DNA from: Prinsepia uniflora
Lineage: Eukaryota; Streptophyta; Magnoliopsida; Rosales; Rosaceae
Length of the DNA: 64,000 bases
NCBI GenBank assembly: GCA_032719365.1
Contig: CM064872.1
Location: 45,306,252 to 45,370,251 of the forward strand
Direction: 5' to 3'
Notes under the pieces: generated by a model
What the model was told of the DNA's origin: nothing
Seen by the model: the letters and a program-made list of their open reading frames with translations, nothing else
Database searches by the model: none
Program-made: the position numbers and the translations under genes
Part shown: one piece after another, positions 32,801-45,331 of the stretch
Numbering within the stretch: the first letter of the stretch is position 1
Layout of the letters: each line of letters starts with the position of its first letter

Positions 32801-32949
32801 GATTGCAACATCACACTCCTCCTCGTACGATGCTGGCGTACTCTGGAAACCCCGGTGAGGGCTAGAGACAGAATTTTCCCTGGTCTGACACTTCGTGTCA
32901 GACGAGATCAGGCGCGTCACACATTAATCCCGGGGGATTTGGATAGGTA
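29810..32949 (+). repeat. 5' LTR of the 29810-36668 LARD
   Basis: Begins TTTGATGACCCGTCC (ancestral TGTGATGACCC) and breaks off after CCCGGGGGATTTGGATAGG, where the 3' LTR continues to GGGTCCTGACA. It has a donor-like CAGGTAAAC at 30554-30562, an acceptor-like CTTCAGGTTGATC at 32768-32780, and GGGCCY units at 31480-31800. Confidence 0.85.
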
Positions 32950-33486
32950 TGGATTTATGTGGATCGATGGGACTCTAAGGAGAGTCAATATGGGCCTAGG
33001 TCTGAGGATGACCTTCAAGGTCGGATTCATGCCATTGTGATGGGAGAATCTAGAGAGTGTTGTCTGATCAGATGCTAAACAGGATGTCAGCTTGGATGTG
33101 TCAGCCCTTAGTGGGAATGCGTTTTTCAACCTGATGGTTATCGAATGGAACATGTCAAAGTGTTAGATTGAGAAGCCGTTAAATGTCAGTTTGGTATTGG
33201 TGACCTTTCAAAGCCAGTAACAAGCGAGATCGATGAGTGTCGACATTTTGTCTCGAGTCAGACGTGCGAGCTAACGTGTAGTTCTTGAAAATGACTTGGA
33301 GCTTTGGAGGCTCCGGTGACGGTACATACTGACGAGTATGGCATGTGTGTCGGACATGTACTGTTACTCGGATATTCTCGTGTGGGTGCAATACCTGAGT
33401 CGAGGGACAAGGTTGGATTCCACAGATGGGTTGTGGAATCGGGTCGATTTGAATTTCGAGGATAAAATTCTTTAAGGGGGGAAGAT

Positions 33487-36400
33487 TGTGACGACCCGTC
33501 CTGAATTATCAGGATTAATTAAGAATTAATGGCGGATTAGTGAGACTAATTGGGGATCAGAAGAGGATTAACGAAGAAGCAGGGCGAAATGACAATTTTG
33601 CCCCTAGAATGGGCGAATCGTTAACTTTTCGTTCAGGCGGTCAAATGGACTTTGACGATGACTATGACGTAGTTTGGGACGTCACGAGTTCATAGACAAG
33701 TGGCTCGTTCGATTCCGACGTTCGAGGAAGAAGTTATGATTTTCGGAAGTTCGGGGGCATTTTGGTAATTTGGTTGAAAATGAGGTAATTAGTTGACTTT
33801 TGACTCGGGAGGTCTGATGGCCAAGGGCCAAGGACTGTTACGTAGATCGAGATGATACAATTCCGTAGACAGGTGGCACGTCAAATTCAGACGTTCGACG
33901 GAGAAGTTACGATTCACGGAAGTTCGAGGGAACTATTGCACGAATTACGAAACGGACGCCTTTTCGAATTACGTGGGTTGGATATTTTGGGGCATGCCCA
34001 ATGTATGAATGACACTTGTCATCCATCCATTTCCCACTCACTTTCATTTATGCATATCATCTTCATTCTTTTTTCGTGCATACAAAACACACCAACCCGA
34101 TCTCACCCAAACCCATCCATCAACCCTTTCAATCATGGCTGCTGGACTGAGAGAGAGGAGCAGAAAGAGGGATTGAAGGTGGCTGGTGAAGGTAGGACCG
34201 CCGTGCACGGCGGTGAGGTCCATGGAAACCAGGTAAACCCGATTGCTCGGTTAGACCCAATTTCCCTTTTAATTTGATTTCTACGTTATGGTTGATTTTG
34301 GGTGATTGGGGGATGATTAGTATGTTTCTAGGAAGGTTCTAAGATGATTTTGATGGTTTGTGTTGATGGCTAAGTAGCCATGGGAGGAAAATGAAAATGT
34401 TGGACCGTGAGGTCCTTTGTACATGGATAAGTTTTATATGTGTTTCCTTGGATTTGATAATTAGAATAGGAAGGAAATCATGAAATAGGAAGATTGGGAT
34501 AAAAAAGGAGAAGATTGGACAAAAGATGGGTGAGAAACCAGGTCGCACCGATCACGCCGGTCCATGCGAACCAGTGAACTGGCCAGACCCGGTTCGATCA
34601 CAGAAAGAAGAAAACTGTAGCCCGGCTCGTGAGGCCCACGTGCAGGGCCATCTTGGGCCGTGTGTGGGCGCTTAAGCCCTCCATTGGGGGTGGTTCCAAC
34701 ATGAAAAATCATCTATTCGATGAAACGAACATTTTGGGACTGGTTTCGTGTCAATCGGACATCGTCTCGATATCGTTCGGGCTGTCCGAAGGTTTAGGTT
34801 CGCGTTTAAAAATAGTTAAAAATTCCAGAAAATTACGGGGCGTTAGTGAGGGGTTATTTAAGTAGATAGTAACCCTTTAAATTAATTTGGACAGGTTTGG
34901 GAATCCCGGAGGTGACGATTGGCCCGGGAGAGGCTTATGGCACGCGTATCGTGGCGCGGCTTCGGACGGTCTGCCAGTAGAACTTTCTTTCGAAATCGAT
35001 GCATGCATAAATGTTTTATAATTTTTTGAAATACATGTTATGTGATTCCATGAGTGCATTTTTTTGTGGTAGCCTAGGATTTACGTATTTGCACGTATTT
35101 CAAAATTTCTATTTTTATACGATGCTTGTACGTGCTAGGTTTTTAATGTGTTTAATGAATTGGTTTTGGAATTGGAAATACGAAATTGGGCATGAGACCC
35201 ATTTGATTTCGAAATTCTCGGACTTGGATTCCATTTGATTTGATGATGAATCGGACCGAGGGTCCATTTGAACTATACGATCGGGCCGAGGGCCCTGTTA
35301 GTTTATGAATCCTTTCATGAGGCCCAATTGGTTGTAATATCGAGCTGGAGGCCCCTTTGACTCTGGTATCAGGCTTAAGGCCCTATTGGTTGTGAAATCG
35401 GGCTTGAGGCCCCGTTGGTTTATGGTTTCGGTCATAGGGCCCAGTTAGTCGTGATATCGGGCTGGAGGTCCAGTTGATTGTGAAATCGGGCTTGAGTCCC
35501 AGTTCGGTTTGTGAAATGAGAATTCGGACATGAGACCCTATTGAACTATGGATTTAGCCTAAGGCCTATGAAAGTAGATATGAATCGGATTCGAGGAATC
35601 GTATTGAGATGAATCGGGTATGAGACCCAGTTGAAATATGTTTTGAGAAAGAAAGGAAGTATTTGAAATGTACAAACCCTCCATGTGATTATATGGTCTC
35701 CTCCAGACGTTGACCTGGAGAGTCACAATCCACAGACCAGAATGGGTATCCCCATAGGAATCCCTTTCCACGAGTGGGAGTTATGAGTTATGATGTGGTC
35801 ACGGACCAGATTCCGGAGAGATGATCGGACTAGCTCCGAAGATTGAGCCTCTCAGATGGAGAATTCCTGGGGGAAGACTCGGAGTGAGACCCCGAGTGGT
35901 ATGCACACTAGTATAGAGATGAAATCGTGACATATATCGGGGATGTGTTCCCTAGGGGTTGTGTGCCCCGAGTTGGCATCTTCTCGAAAGTGTCGCGGAT
36001 GAGTTATACATATGTTGATACGTATGAGGTTTTATGAAAGTGATTTGGGGGCGGAGACCCCGTGTTCCATGTTTTAGAAAGTGATTTGGGGCGGAGACCC
36101 CATATTTGATACTTTGGAAATGGTTTAGGGCGGAGGCCCCATATTCTATGTTTTGGTGTTTCACTGAGAATGATTTTGGGCTGAGACCCACGTGACGTGA
36201 TTTGGGCTGAGTTCCCACATGTATAGATTTACGGTTTTATTGTGATTTAGGGGTCGGGGACCCATAAATGGTATTATGGGTCATGACGGTTTATGGGGAC
36301 TGGGCATGAACCCTTGAAAGGTTTTGAGAATGTTTGCAAATGGTTTTCTGAATGTTTTGATAAATGGTTTTTGAATGCATGCATATGCTTTTAGTGAAGG

Positions 36401-36668
36401 GCATAAATGTCTTTATGTGAAAAATGTTTTAATGAAATGTTTATTTTGTCCACTCACAGTTTTTGTGGTTTTAATGCCCTTCAGGTTGATCGCAGATGCG
36501 GGCTGTAGCAAAGATTGAGACATCACACTCCTCCTCCTATAATCCTGGCGTACTCTGGAAGCCCCGGTGAGGGCTAGAGACGGAATTTTGCCTGGTCTGA
36601 CACTTAGTGTCAGACGAGATTAGACGTGTCCCACGTTAATCCCGGGGGGTTTGGGACGGGTCCTGACA
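33487..36668 (+). repeat. 3' LTR of the 29810-36668 LARD
   Basis: TGTGACGACCCGTCC...TTTGGGACGGGTCCTGACA. Two related 5' blocks of about 173 bp (from 33622 and from 33795) carry GACGTAG...GTAGACAGGTGGCACGT. The donor-like CAGGTAAAC is at 34230-34238 and the acceptor AG at 36483-36484. Confidence 0.9.
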
Positions 36669-36885
36669 GTCTCTTTACCTTATAGTTATCACTTATGCTT
36701 GAATATTGCTTTTATGAACTGATTTCTAATATTATTTTTAGTTTTAGATTTGTATTGATTCAATTTTCTATGTGTTTTATGATTCTAGTTTTTGTTATGT
36801 TTGTATGTTCGCGTTTAATGCTTGACTAGATATAGGGGGTTCCGAGTCTAGATCATTAAAAGTGTCGTCGGGGGTCCCTGACACG

Positions 36886-37459
36886 TAGGGCTGGGCACAT
36901 GGAACCAAAATACCGAAACCGTACCGTTTCAGATCAAACCATACCGAAAAAAAACCGAATAGTAAAACCGTTGTATGATTGGTACGGTACCGAAACCGTA
37001 CCGATATAATTCGGTACGGTTTCGGTATCAATATTTTAAAAAACCGTCCCGTACCGATACCGTACCGAATTAGAATATTTTTTTAATAATTAAATTTATT
37101 TCTTATTGGTTTATTAGGCCTTCTTCAAGAGTTGATATGACCATACATGTCTTAATTTAGCTTCTAAGAGTTGATATCTTCAACTTAGTGCAACTTTTTC
37201 AATACATATTTGAAAACTTAAGTCCTTCATAAATGTAGTTTTGTTTTTTCTTTAGTCTTTTCCTTGCTTTATAATCACAAACAAAATTTTAGCTCAAAAC
37301 CGAAACCATACCGAAACCGTACCGAACTTAATTGGTACGGTACGATCTGGTTTCACTTTCAAAATATTGAATACCGAACCGTACCGTACCGATTAAAATT
37401 AAATGGTATGGTTCTGGTATCGATCAATTTTGTACCATACCGAACCGTGCCCACCCCTA
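36886..37459 (+). mobile_element. hAT-type MITE, 574 bp, TSD CTGACACG
   Basis: Terminal inverted repeats TAGGGCTGGGCAC and GTGCCCACCCCTA, flanked by exact 8-bp TSDs CTGACACG (36878-36885 and 37460-37467). The uninterrupted site is present in the 3' LTR near 53027-53040, in diverged form. The sequence near both ends is rich in ACCGAAACCGTACCG-type units, so the element can fold back on itself well beyond the TIRs. It has no transposase; an 8-bp TSD with these termini points to the hAT superfamily. Strand is arbitrary. Confidence 0.9.
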
Positions 37460-37807
37460 CTGACACGTACTTAAGACAATATTTAAGTAACTCATAAGGC
37501 TAGAATTAGAGGATTTCACAGGTTGAAGTTAATAGAATTCATGAATGAGTTAGGTTAAAGATAAGTAGACCATGTAAATATTAGATTAGGTTAGTTTAGA
37601 TTAGTTTAATTATTTAGGACTTTTAAATCAATCTATTTACCCTTAATTAATCAATCAAACAATAATCATGCTTAGGTACCCTCAATCCCCGGTTAAGAAC
37701 GATCCCTACTTATCAATGCTACATTCTACAAAAAAATAGGCTTTAATATGAAGTGTTGAGTGTGACTTTGTGTTTATTTTAATACTTAGTTCTAGCATAT
37801 CAATATT

Positions 37808-37825
37808 TGGCACTGTTTCTAGGGA
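37808..37825 (+). other. Decayed primer-binding site, tRNA-Asp type
   Basis: TGGCACTGTTTCTAGGGA lies 5 bp after the 5' LTR. It matches the PBS at 1442-1459 at 13 of 18 positions or so, and nearly all differences are C-to-T or G-to-A transitions, as expected from methylation decay. Confidence 0.8.
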
Positions 37826-39859
37826 TTGAAATAATCTCTTGTATGATTTTGTTTATGTATATATGTTAATAATGTAAATATTATATTTGTACATTTTTTC
37901 ATACTTGTATGTAAATTGTAATACTTTTTGTTAGAATCGGTTTCTTTGTAAATATCTTTTAAAGAAAAAAAAAATTAAAAAAAAATAATTCTGAAATTAA
38001 AATTAAAATAAATTAAAAGAAAAAAAATTATTTTTCAAAAAAAAAAATAAAATTCAAAAAAACAAAACAAAAACAAAAACACTCGAATAATATAAGGAAT
38101 AATTCGTTTTTCAAACTAGTCTCGGCTATATGTGGATCACTTGTGCTCGGAGTTTAGATCTTGATCTTTAATGGAATAGATGAAGTTTCATTTGTTAACT
38201 TACTCCTAAACCCTTCATGTCCCTTAAAAGTCTTGAGGTTGGGGTGGAGTTTCTTAACACTTAAGTTATCTTGGAACGAATACTTGTATACACTTAGTAA
38301 GAAATTTTCAAGGTGATGTCTAGGACATGAGATAATGCATGGTATAGGCCAGCTCTGAGAAATAGGATTTTGGATTCCAAAATCGTGTTTGCACTGAGAA
38401 GTAGGACTTTGGAGTTCCAAAATCATCCTCCCTTTACATATATTATTTCTACCTATTCACTTCGGACTTTCCCAAATGGGGACAATGGTTCGAAATCCAA
38501 GCTAATGACTTGGGACGCACGGACATAGAAGTCTCCATCTAAACTTTGAAGCTATGTGACCCATATATAACTTTGACTTCCCAACGTTTAAATTGTTTCC
38601 TATTAAATGTTTTAGAGTTACATGAATCCCAAAACCTTTTTCTTCAAAATCTTACTTTCGGGAACTGGTAGCGCCCCTTTTCTTTACTTTCCCCTTAACC
38701 TTTTGTGATGTGTGGATTTCATCACCACACACTATAGACTCGAATCTATGGCCTTGAGGTGGGTCGGAGGTTGTAAGCACTTGGGTTTGGTAAACTTCTA
38801 TTTTGAAAACTTCCATCAGTTGGTTATGGTGTCTAGGAGGTTTATGACTAGTGACAAGTGGGGCACTAAGAAAGAGGACTCCAATGGAGTACATACCCTG
38901 GCCAGGTTAGCCTCGGGGTGTTATCGAAATTAGTCTTTGCTTCTTGCTTTACATTTATCCTAATTGGGCATGATTAATGTTGAATGGTGGAGGGGATTGA
39001 AATATGTTTATCAGTACGCGCAAGCCGTACGCCCAGGAAAGTACTATGAGAAGCAAAGTGGGAAAGTTATTCATGTCACTCTAAGACTCTATATATTGCA
39101 TTGGTAGATTGCGTACCCTCCCTACGGTTTCATGTTTCTCGGATTTCATCATCGGGCCCTTATGACTAAGTGAATCTAAGGAAGTGAGATCAAAGGTGCA
39201 GGCCATTCTTTTCATGCACTGTCACGTAACGCTTATGTCTTATGCAGGTTCTAACGATTTCCCTCTTATATATTCACATTATTCTTCATGTAGACTTTAA
39301 TGTGTTGCATTGATTTGGATGTTTTTTAACTTGTGTTTTGCATATCATTTTCGTGATCTACCTTGTATATTCTTAGTTATACTCCTTAACTTCTTTACTT
39401 ACTTGCCTAGAACATGTTCTACATACATACAATGTTGTTTGCGTATTTTTTGTTCTCTACATTTCATGACTATCTATCTCGCTTGCCCATTTCTCTTATC
39501 AATTGTCACGGTTAGGATATGACTCTCACATTGTATGTTTGTTGCATCTCAGGTTCCTTTGCATAACCAAGCCAAAGCTAGTGATTCCAACTCGCAGATC
39601 TCCACGCTTTGCTAGCTTCGATACACAACCTATACTGGGGGTGAGCTAAGGGAAATAAAGTTTGAGAATTCGACCTTAGAACCCATCTTGGAACCTTCTT
39701 TCTAGGAAGGCTAGGAATTTGAGTCCTCTTCTTCCCCTAAACACCAACTTGAAAGTAAACTTGAAACTGAGATGGCCAACAACAAACGTAAGCCTTTTCA
39801 TCAATGTACTTGCGCAACTGAGTGGAGCATAGGACCCTTCTACATTTTTTCCTTTACCT
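37826..39859 (+). other. Leader between PBS and gag of the Athila-like element
   Basis: An A-rich block at about 37960-38085 is followed by 1.7 kb without a recognisable frame (longest about 90 codons, on either strand, no motif). Nothing else could be identified here. Confidence 0.6.
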
Positions 39860-41097
39860 AAGGAAAAAAAAAACGAACATTGAGCTTAAGAGTGGTTTCC
39901 TTCATCGACTCCCAACCTATTATGGGTTACCCAATGAGGATCCGAAGTAACACCTTAGAACTTTCCAATTTGTGTGCAATAGCATGAAACCAAGATATGC
40001 TGATGATGAACTTTTGCAACTTAAGATCTTTCCATTCTCTTTGGTGGATAGGGCCCAATCTTGGCTCATGGACTTGCCCGTCAATCATATCACTACTTGG
40101 CAACAACTTGTGGAAGCGAGAGGTCACATCCATTACCCAAGCACTAGACGAAACCTTTGGTTCATACTACGATCATTTCAAGGTCTTTTGTACTACTTGT
40201 CCTTCACATGGTTTCTTGAAGACTAACCTAATGAATTACTTCTATGATGGTCTCAAACCCATGGTCCAAGACCTTCTTGATGTAGCATCACATGGAGCAT
40301 TTATGGACTTAGATGAGCCCGAAGCATGACAGTTACTCGAGTGTAGGGCCACCACTGATACCCACTATGGCATGTCTCACAAGAAGGGGGTAAGTGCGCT
40401 TAATTCCAAAGGTGCATCAAATGAAAAGATTGAAAAGCACCAATCTATGCTTGAACAAGTTCTGAAATTAGAAGCCAAAAGGGCTATGAAACCTAAGGGA
40501 CCTATATGTGGAGTGTGTCAATTGGATGGACACCTAAGTGATCAATACCCACAAGTTCCATACCTACATGATGGCATGGAATAAGCCAATGCCTTATGAC
40601 GATATCAAAGGGGCCAACGGTTCAATAACTTTAACAACTATGGACAATGCAACTGGGATCATCCAGGATTCAAGTGGAGCAGCAATGAATCATGTTTGAA
40701 CCCTCCAGCTCAACACCAACAAGGGTACTCACGACAACAATTCATTCCAAAACCGTCGATGCCTCATCAACCTATGGGTATGCAACAAGCTCCTTTGGTT
40801 CATCAATTCTCTAACCCGGATTATGATAAGATGTTTGCACAATTTTCCACTTCAACTTAATTCCTTATTGACGGACAAAAGAAAAACTCAGAGACATTGA
40901 ATATGTATGGGCGTGACATCTCAGAGATGAAGAATCAAATTGGCCAAATCGTAGATTTTTTGGGCCAAATCAAAGACACCAAGAAGTTACAATCTCAAAT
41001 CCCTCCTAATCCAAAGAACTATGTATTTGAGAATGCAAGTTTTGTTGCAACTACTAGTGGAGAAGATGCTTCTCCAAAACTCGGATATTCAAATTGA
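39860..41097 (+). pseudogene. Decayed Ty3/gypsy (Athila/Tat type) gag
   Basis: The capsid part starts around 39877 (ELKSGFLHRLPTYYGLPNED). It continues with LRTFQFVCNSMKPRYADDEL, LKIFPFSLVDRAQSWLMDLP and ITTWQQLVEA, which is the usual order of plant gypsy gag. A frameshift with loss of about 30 codons follows near 40115-40140. The next frame has ALDETFGSYYDHFKVFCTTC and MNYFYDGLKPMVQDLLDVAS, with a stop at about 40327. The zinc knuckle near 40507-40550 reads CGVCQLDGHLSDQY, with the last Cys replaced by Tyr. Further stops follow at about 40582 and 40858. The C-terminal part ends in QIPPNPKNYVF and SGEDASPKLGYSN, then TGA at 41095. It is clearly non-functional, and no protease or RT follows. 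Confidence 0.85.
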
Positions 41098-42847
41098 AAA
41101 ATAAATGAAGCATCGGGTCTATGCTGAATGGGCATTAAAGCGCTTCTTGGGAGGCAACCCAATGACGGAGAAGTAGAGGAGCCATCAAACAAAGATTTTC
41201 TTTCTTAAACTTTTCACTCTCTTTACTATTAGTTACTTTTTGTCTTTATTGCTTTATTTTCATAAATCATTTCTCCTTACTTAGATTTTACGCTTTCACT
41301 TTCATACATTGAGAACAATATCAAATTTAAGTGTGGGGGGAGTGGTTTACAACTTTATTGAGTCTTATTGCAAAAGTAAAACAAAAATTCAAAAAAAAAC
41401 AAAAAAAAAAACCCAAAACTAGTTTATGTGTTTTAGTGTTTAGTCTTGAGTTTTTTGTTAAACTTAATGTTTTAACGAGTCTTAGGATGCCCTTTAACCT
41501 GTTGCTGAAAAGAATGACGGATAAATGAGGACAACATGGCTAAAAGATGATCACTACACCTTGAATTCATTTGTTAATACTTTATGATTAGGTGTTTATG
41601 ACTTGTAGTAGATGTTGCATGTTAAATTTGTACATAACGAGCATGTAAAGATTTGTATGAATCATATGAACCCTATGTGAGCTTTAGAGCCTTACATATA
41701 CTTATTTGTTGAGTGACTCATAGGAGTTCTTTGTTTAGATTGAAATATATATGCCTCATAAATGCTTGTCATAGCTTTTAATGAACCTTAAATCGAGTAC
41801 TAGAACTTATTCTATGTGATTTTCAAAGCTTTTAAGTCAATAAACTCTCTGATTTTGGACATGATTAAGGCAATAGGGTTAGCACCACTTATCCAAATAT
41901 CCATGTCCCTACTTGATCACATAAGTCTGATCCCCCTAGTTTAACCACTTTGAGCCTATATTAAGCCTTTCTTTCATCACCCTAAACATCTTTTCACGTA
42001 AGCCTAGTATAATACGTCATTTACTCTTGTTCCTTGGACATGGTTGAAGATTTGAAAGATGGCGTGAGATACAAGGAAATGATTTGATGAATGAAGACTT
42101 ATATGTAAGTGTAGGGAATGACTTGCTCAAACTATGTTGTTATTCATTGCATTACCTCTAAAAAAAAAAAACAAAAAAATAATGATGAAAAAAAATATAC
42201 AATCAAGAACAAAAGTTCTATGAGGTACAAAATTTGAGTTTTGAGCTAAGTTCCCTACGATGGTGATTTGGAACAGTGAAGTTTGGAGGCCTACATGAAG
42301 AATTTTGGCCCTTATCCCAATTACAGGTTCAAAAGATGTTGATGATGAAGATTAAGGCCCAACAAGTTAATACTTGGCCTATGACGATGGAAAATACTTA
42401 TGCTTTTGTGATGAAGCCTTTGGTTGAGTCCTGAACAAAATTTAAACACCACTATCCTAAAAATCCATGCCTCTACACCTAGTCCCATTACAACCTTAAA
42501 TTAAGACCTTATGATCCTTGAGATGAGTAACTTTTGATTAGTTAAGTCTATCACTTGAGTAAGCTTATGGTTTTTGTTCATTTGTGCAAATGTGTTCACT
42601 CTAATGGTATATGTTTGAAATTTTTATGGAGTAACTTACTTTCTTTTATGTGAGCATCTTTCTCACATGCCTTGAGTGAAAACACAAACCTTATACACAT
42701 TGAGTTGAAAAGCATGAGTGAATATCCCTGTGAGTTGATTCATACTTGTATTATTCATTTGAGATACATTTCACCAAGTTTACTCATTGTCTTACTTTTC
42801 AATGAATTATGTTATGATGTATTAACTTTTGAATTCCATAGCTATAT
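41098..42847 (+). mobile_element. 3' non-coding region of the Athila-like element
   Basis: Starts with GCGCTTCTTGGGAGGCAACC (41141-41160), a phrase commonly seen after the coding part of Athila/Tat elements. A purine tract AAGTGTGGGGGGAGTGG follows at 41330-41346. The rest is AT-rich and ORF-free, and corresponds in reverse to 27163-27700 and 15124-15789. It continues at 51656 after the inserted LARD. Confidence 0.75.
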
Positions 42848-43192
42848 TGTAACGACCCGTCCCGAATATCGGGATTAAATATTAATTAATTAATGATTCA
42901 GTATAACTAATAGGGGATTAATCGAGAGAAATCGGACAAACGGTGTAAAATGGCCTTTTTGCCCCTTGAATTGGGCAAAATGTTGACTTTTGACTCGGGT
43001 GGTCAAACATACGAGGACTAATGACCGTGACGTAGATCGGGACGTCACGAGTCCGTAGACAGGCAGCACGTCAAAATCGAACGTCGGATGGAGAAGTTAT
43101 GGTCACGGGAGCGAAAACGGACAATTTTCCATCTCGAAAACTGTGCTAATTAATTAATGTCAGATTAGTTGAAAAATTAATGAAATAAACTT

Positions 43193-43218
43193 GGATGAGT
43201 GACAAGTGTCACTCATCC
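43193..43218. repeat. Perfect 12-bp-arm inverted repeat upstream of the TATA box
   Basis: Arms GGATGAGTGACA/TGTCACTCATCC with a 2-bp spacer, about 40 bp upstream of TATTTAAA. In the 3' LTR (49303-49328) it is damaged (GTGAAAAG). Confidence 0.9.
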
Positions 43219-43257
43219 GTTAGCTAGGGTTCCTGATGGGTGCTTGTGATTGGCCAT

Positions 43258-43265
43258 TATTTAAA
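43258..43265 (+). promoter_or_regulatory. Candidate TATA box of the LTR-A promoter
   Basis: TATTTAAA preceded by GATTGGCCAT and followed by a C/T-rich patch; the same block recurs at 49371-49378 in the 3' LTR. This would place the start site roughly 430-450 bp into the LTR, leaving a very long R-U5. Confidence 0.55.
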
Positions 43266-45331
43266 CAAACTCAAACCTCTCTCCTTCCTTCATTCAGCCG
43301 TGACCCGCAAAATACACACACACATCTGTTTAACTAAACCACCCCAAACCCGACCACCCTTACTAAACTGTCCACTGTGACCGGATGAGAGAGACCAACT
43401 GAGGGGCTAACTAGGATGGAAAGGTGACGCCACAGGGAGGCAGAACTGCGGCGGAGCCACGACGGAAAAGTATGAACGTTTGAACCCGAGAACCCGTCGT
43501 TTTGGACTAAAAATGGAAGTTATGATTCCAACGTTGTTTATCGTTTTTATGGACTCTAATGGCTTCTAGGGACTAAGACGAGCACGTAGGGATAGATTTC
43601 TAGGAAGGAGGTGGCCGTAATCATGAGAACACATAGGAGGAAACTGGTCGTATGTTTCATCGATTGGGGAGGTATGATCTAGCCTTGTTTCTCATGTTTT
43701 GACACCGTAGATGGATAGGAAACATTGGGACGGAGCTATAGGACTGGGCTAGTCTGAACCTGTCTGGACTGAGGTTGAAGATGATGAATAGTGTTGCACG
43801 TGGGCTTCATGCGCAGCAGCTTGCGGCGGCACGTAGGGGCTTGAGTTTAAAAATAGTTAAAAATTTGGCAAAATTATGGGCTTCAATGAGAGGTTAATGA
43901 GGTAGTTTGTAATCCTTTAGTATGGTTTAGAAAGGTTTAGAAGTCCCGGTGATAGTTATGTGACTCGGGAAGGCTTACGGCATGCGTATCGATGCAGCAG
44001 CGTGGGATGGTCTGTGAGAGGACAATGATTTCTAAACTCTGATGCATGCATAATTGTTTTATTTTTTTTTTATAAATGTGATTTCTATAGTATTGATTGT
44101 GGCATGGGTGATTTACATGGTTGCACGTATTTTGAGATAATCCCGTATTTGCACATATTTCGAGGTTTATGGTTTTGTTGTAGTTTTACGTGCTTGAGGT
44201 TTCAGTGATAGTTTGATGAACTGGTTTTAGTTTTGGAAAGATGAACTCTGGCATGAGACCCATCTCAATTATGTGATCAAGTCGGGGGCCTAGTTAGTTT
44301 ACGAAATCGGGTTGAGACCCCTTTGAGTTGTGTGATTGGGTCGGGGGCCCAGTTGGTTTACAAAATCGGGCATGATGCCCAGTTGGATTTTATAAATGTG
44401 ATTCGACTTTGGGACCCTATGTTTCATAAACTTGATTTCGGGTCGAGACCCCTAAATGGATTTGTGATGTTTGATGGAAATTTCGGGCAGGGCCCTTCGA
44501 GATATTTTGAAATGACTTTATAAAACTATTTTCCATATACCATCTTGATACGAGGATCTGTGGATGGTCTCCTCTAGGTGTCTAGGACATTGGGGAAGTC
44601 ACGGTGCATTGTCTACGAGGGGTCATTATACGGAGCGACCGGACTGTATAGTGACTCAAGAGCAGGATTGCTATGATTAGACATCTGGGACGTGAGACAT
44701 CTGGGATGTCAGAGATATGGACCCGGAGAGACCCCGGGCAGCACGCGTCTCTTATACCGTGAGATATGATATTTGGAACGTCAAGCGTCTGGGACACTAG
44801 GCATCTGGGATGCCGAGGATAGTTATGTGGTGAATATGGATTATTGGATTTATGAAATGGTATTTCGGTGTTTATGGATTTATGGTTATGAATTTGGGCA
44901 ATGGCCCACTTGGTTCTAGATTTACGGATTTGGGTATTCTACTATTTTGGGCTGAGTTCCCACTTATGTTTGGATTTACAGTTTTTGGGTTAAGGCCCTA
45001 ATGGTTCATTTAAGTAAATATTTTGATTACTGGTTTTCGATGCATGCATACTTTTTAGTGAAGGGCATAAATATCTTTATGAAAGGTGTTTTATGAACTT
45101 ATTAATTTTTGTCCACTCACAGTTTTTAAATGGTTTTAATGCCCCTTTAGGTTGATCACGGATGCGGGTTGTAGTAGAGACCAACACATCGTACTCCTCC
45201 ACCGATCCTAGTGCGCTCTGGGAGCCCCGTATGGGCTAAGGTATTAATTATCTCTTGTCACACACTTTAAGTTAGATGGGAGCATGGCACATCCCGTATT
45301 AATTCTGGGGGGATCGGGATGGGTCATGTCA

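Larger units (their letters stand above)
29810..36668 (+). mobile_element. LARD with internally deleted interior, TSD GCCTC/GTCTC
   Basis: 5' LTR 29810-32949, interior 32950-33486 and 3' LTR 33487-36668 (3182 bp). TSDs are GCCTC (29805-29809) and GTCTC (36669-36673), one mismatch. The last bases of the 5' LTR, the PBS and most of the interior are deleted at about 32950. Only 540 bp up to the polypurine tract survive, ending in GGATAAAATTCTTTAAGGGG and then GGAAGAT. It belongs to the same subfamily as 16356-25498 (same LTR length, related interior) but is more diverged. Without a PBS it cannot be reverse transcribed in the normal way. Confidence 0.88.
28846..37802 (+). repeat. 5' LTR of the Athila-like element (split by two insertions)
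   Basis: The own sequence is 28846-29809, 36674-36885 and 37468-37802, about 1.5 kb, against 1548 bp for the 3' LTR. Reading across the insertions aligns with 51833-53380 throughout, for example GGCCTC|TTTACCTTATAG at the LARD site versus GGCCTCCTTACCTTATAG at 52823. The TATA box region is damaged here (CTACATATAGAGAGG). Confidence 0.88.
42848..45331 (+). repeat. 5' LTR of the 42848-51650 LARD
   Basis: TGTAACGACCCGTCCC...GGGATGGGTCATGTCA. A likely promoter lies at 43193-43300: hairpin, ATTGG (reverse CCAAT) at 43249-43253, TATTTAAA at 43258-43265 and a pyrimidine patch CTCTCTCCTTCC. The donor-like GTATGA is at 43470 and the acceptor TTTAG/GTTGATC at 45146-45157. Confidence 0.9.
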
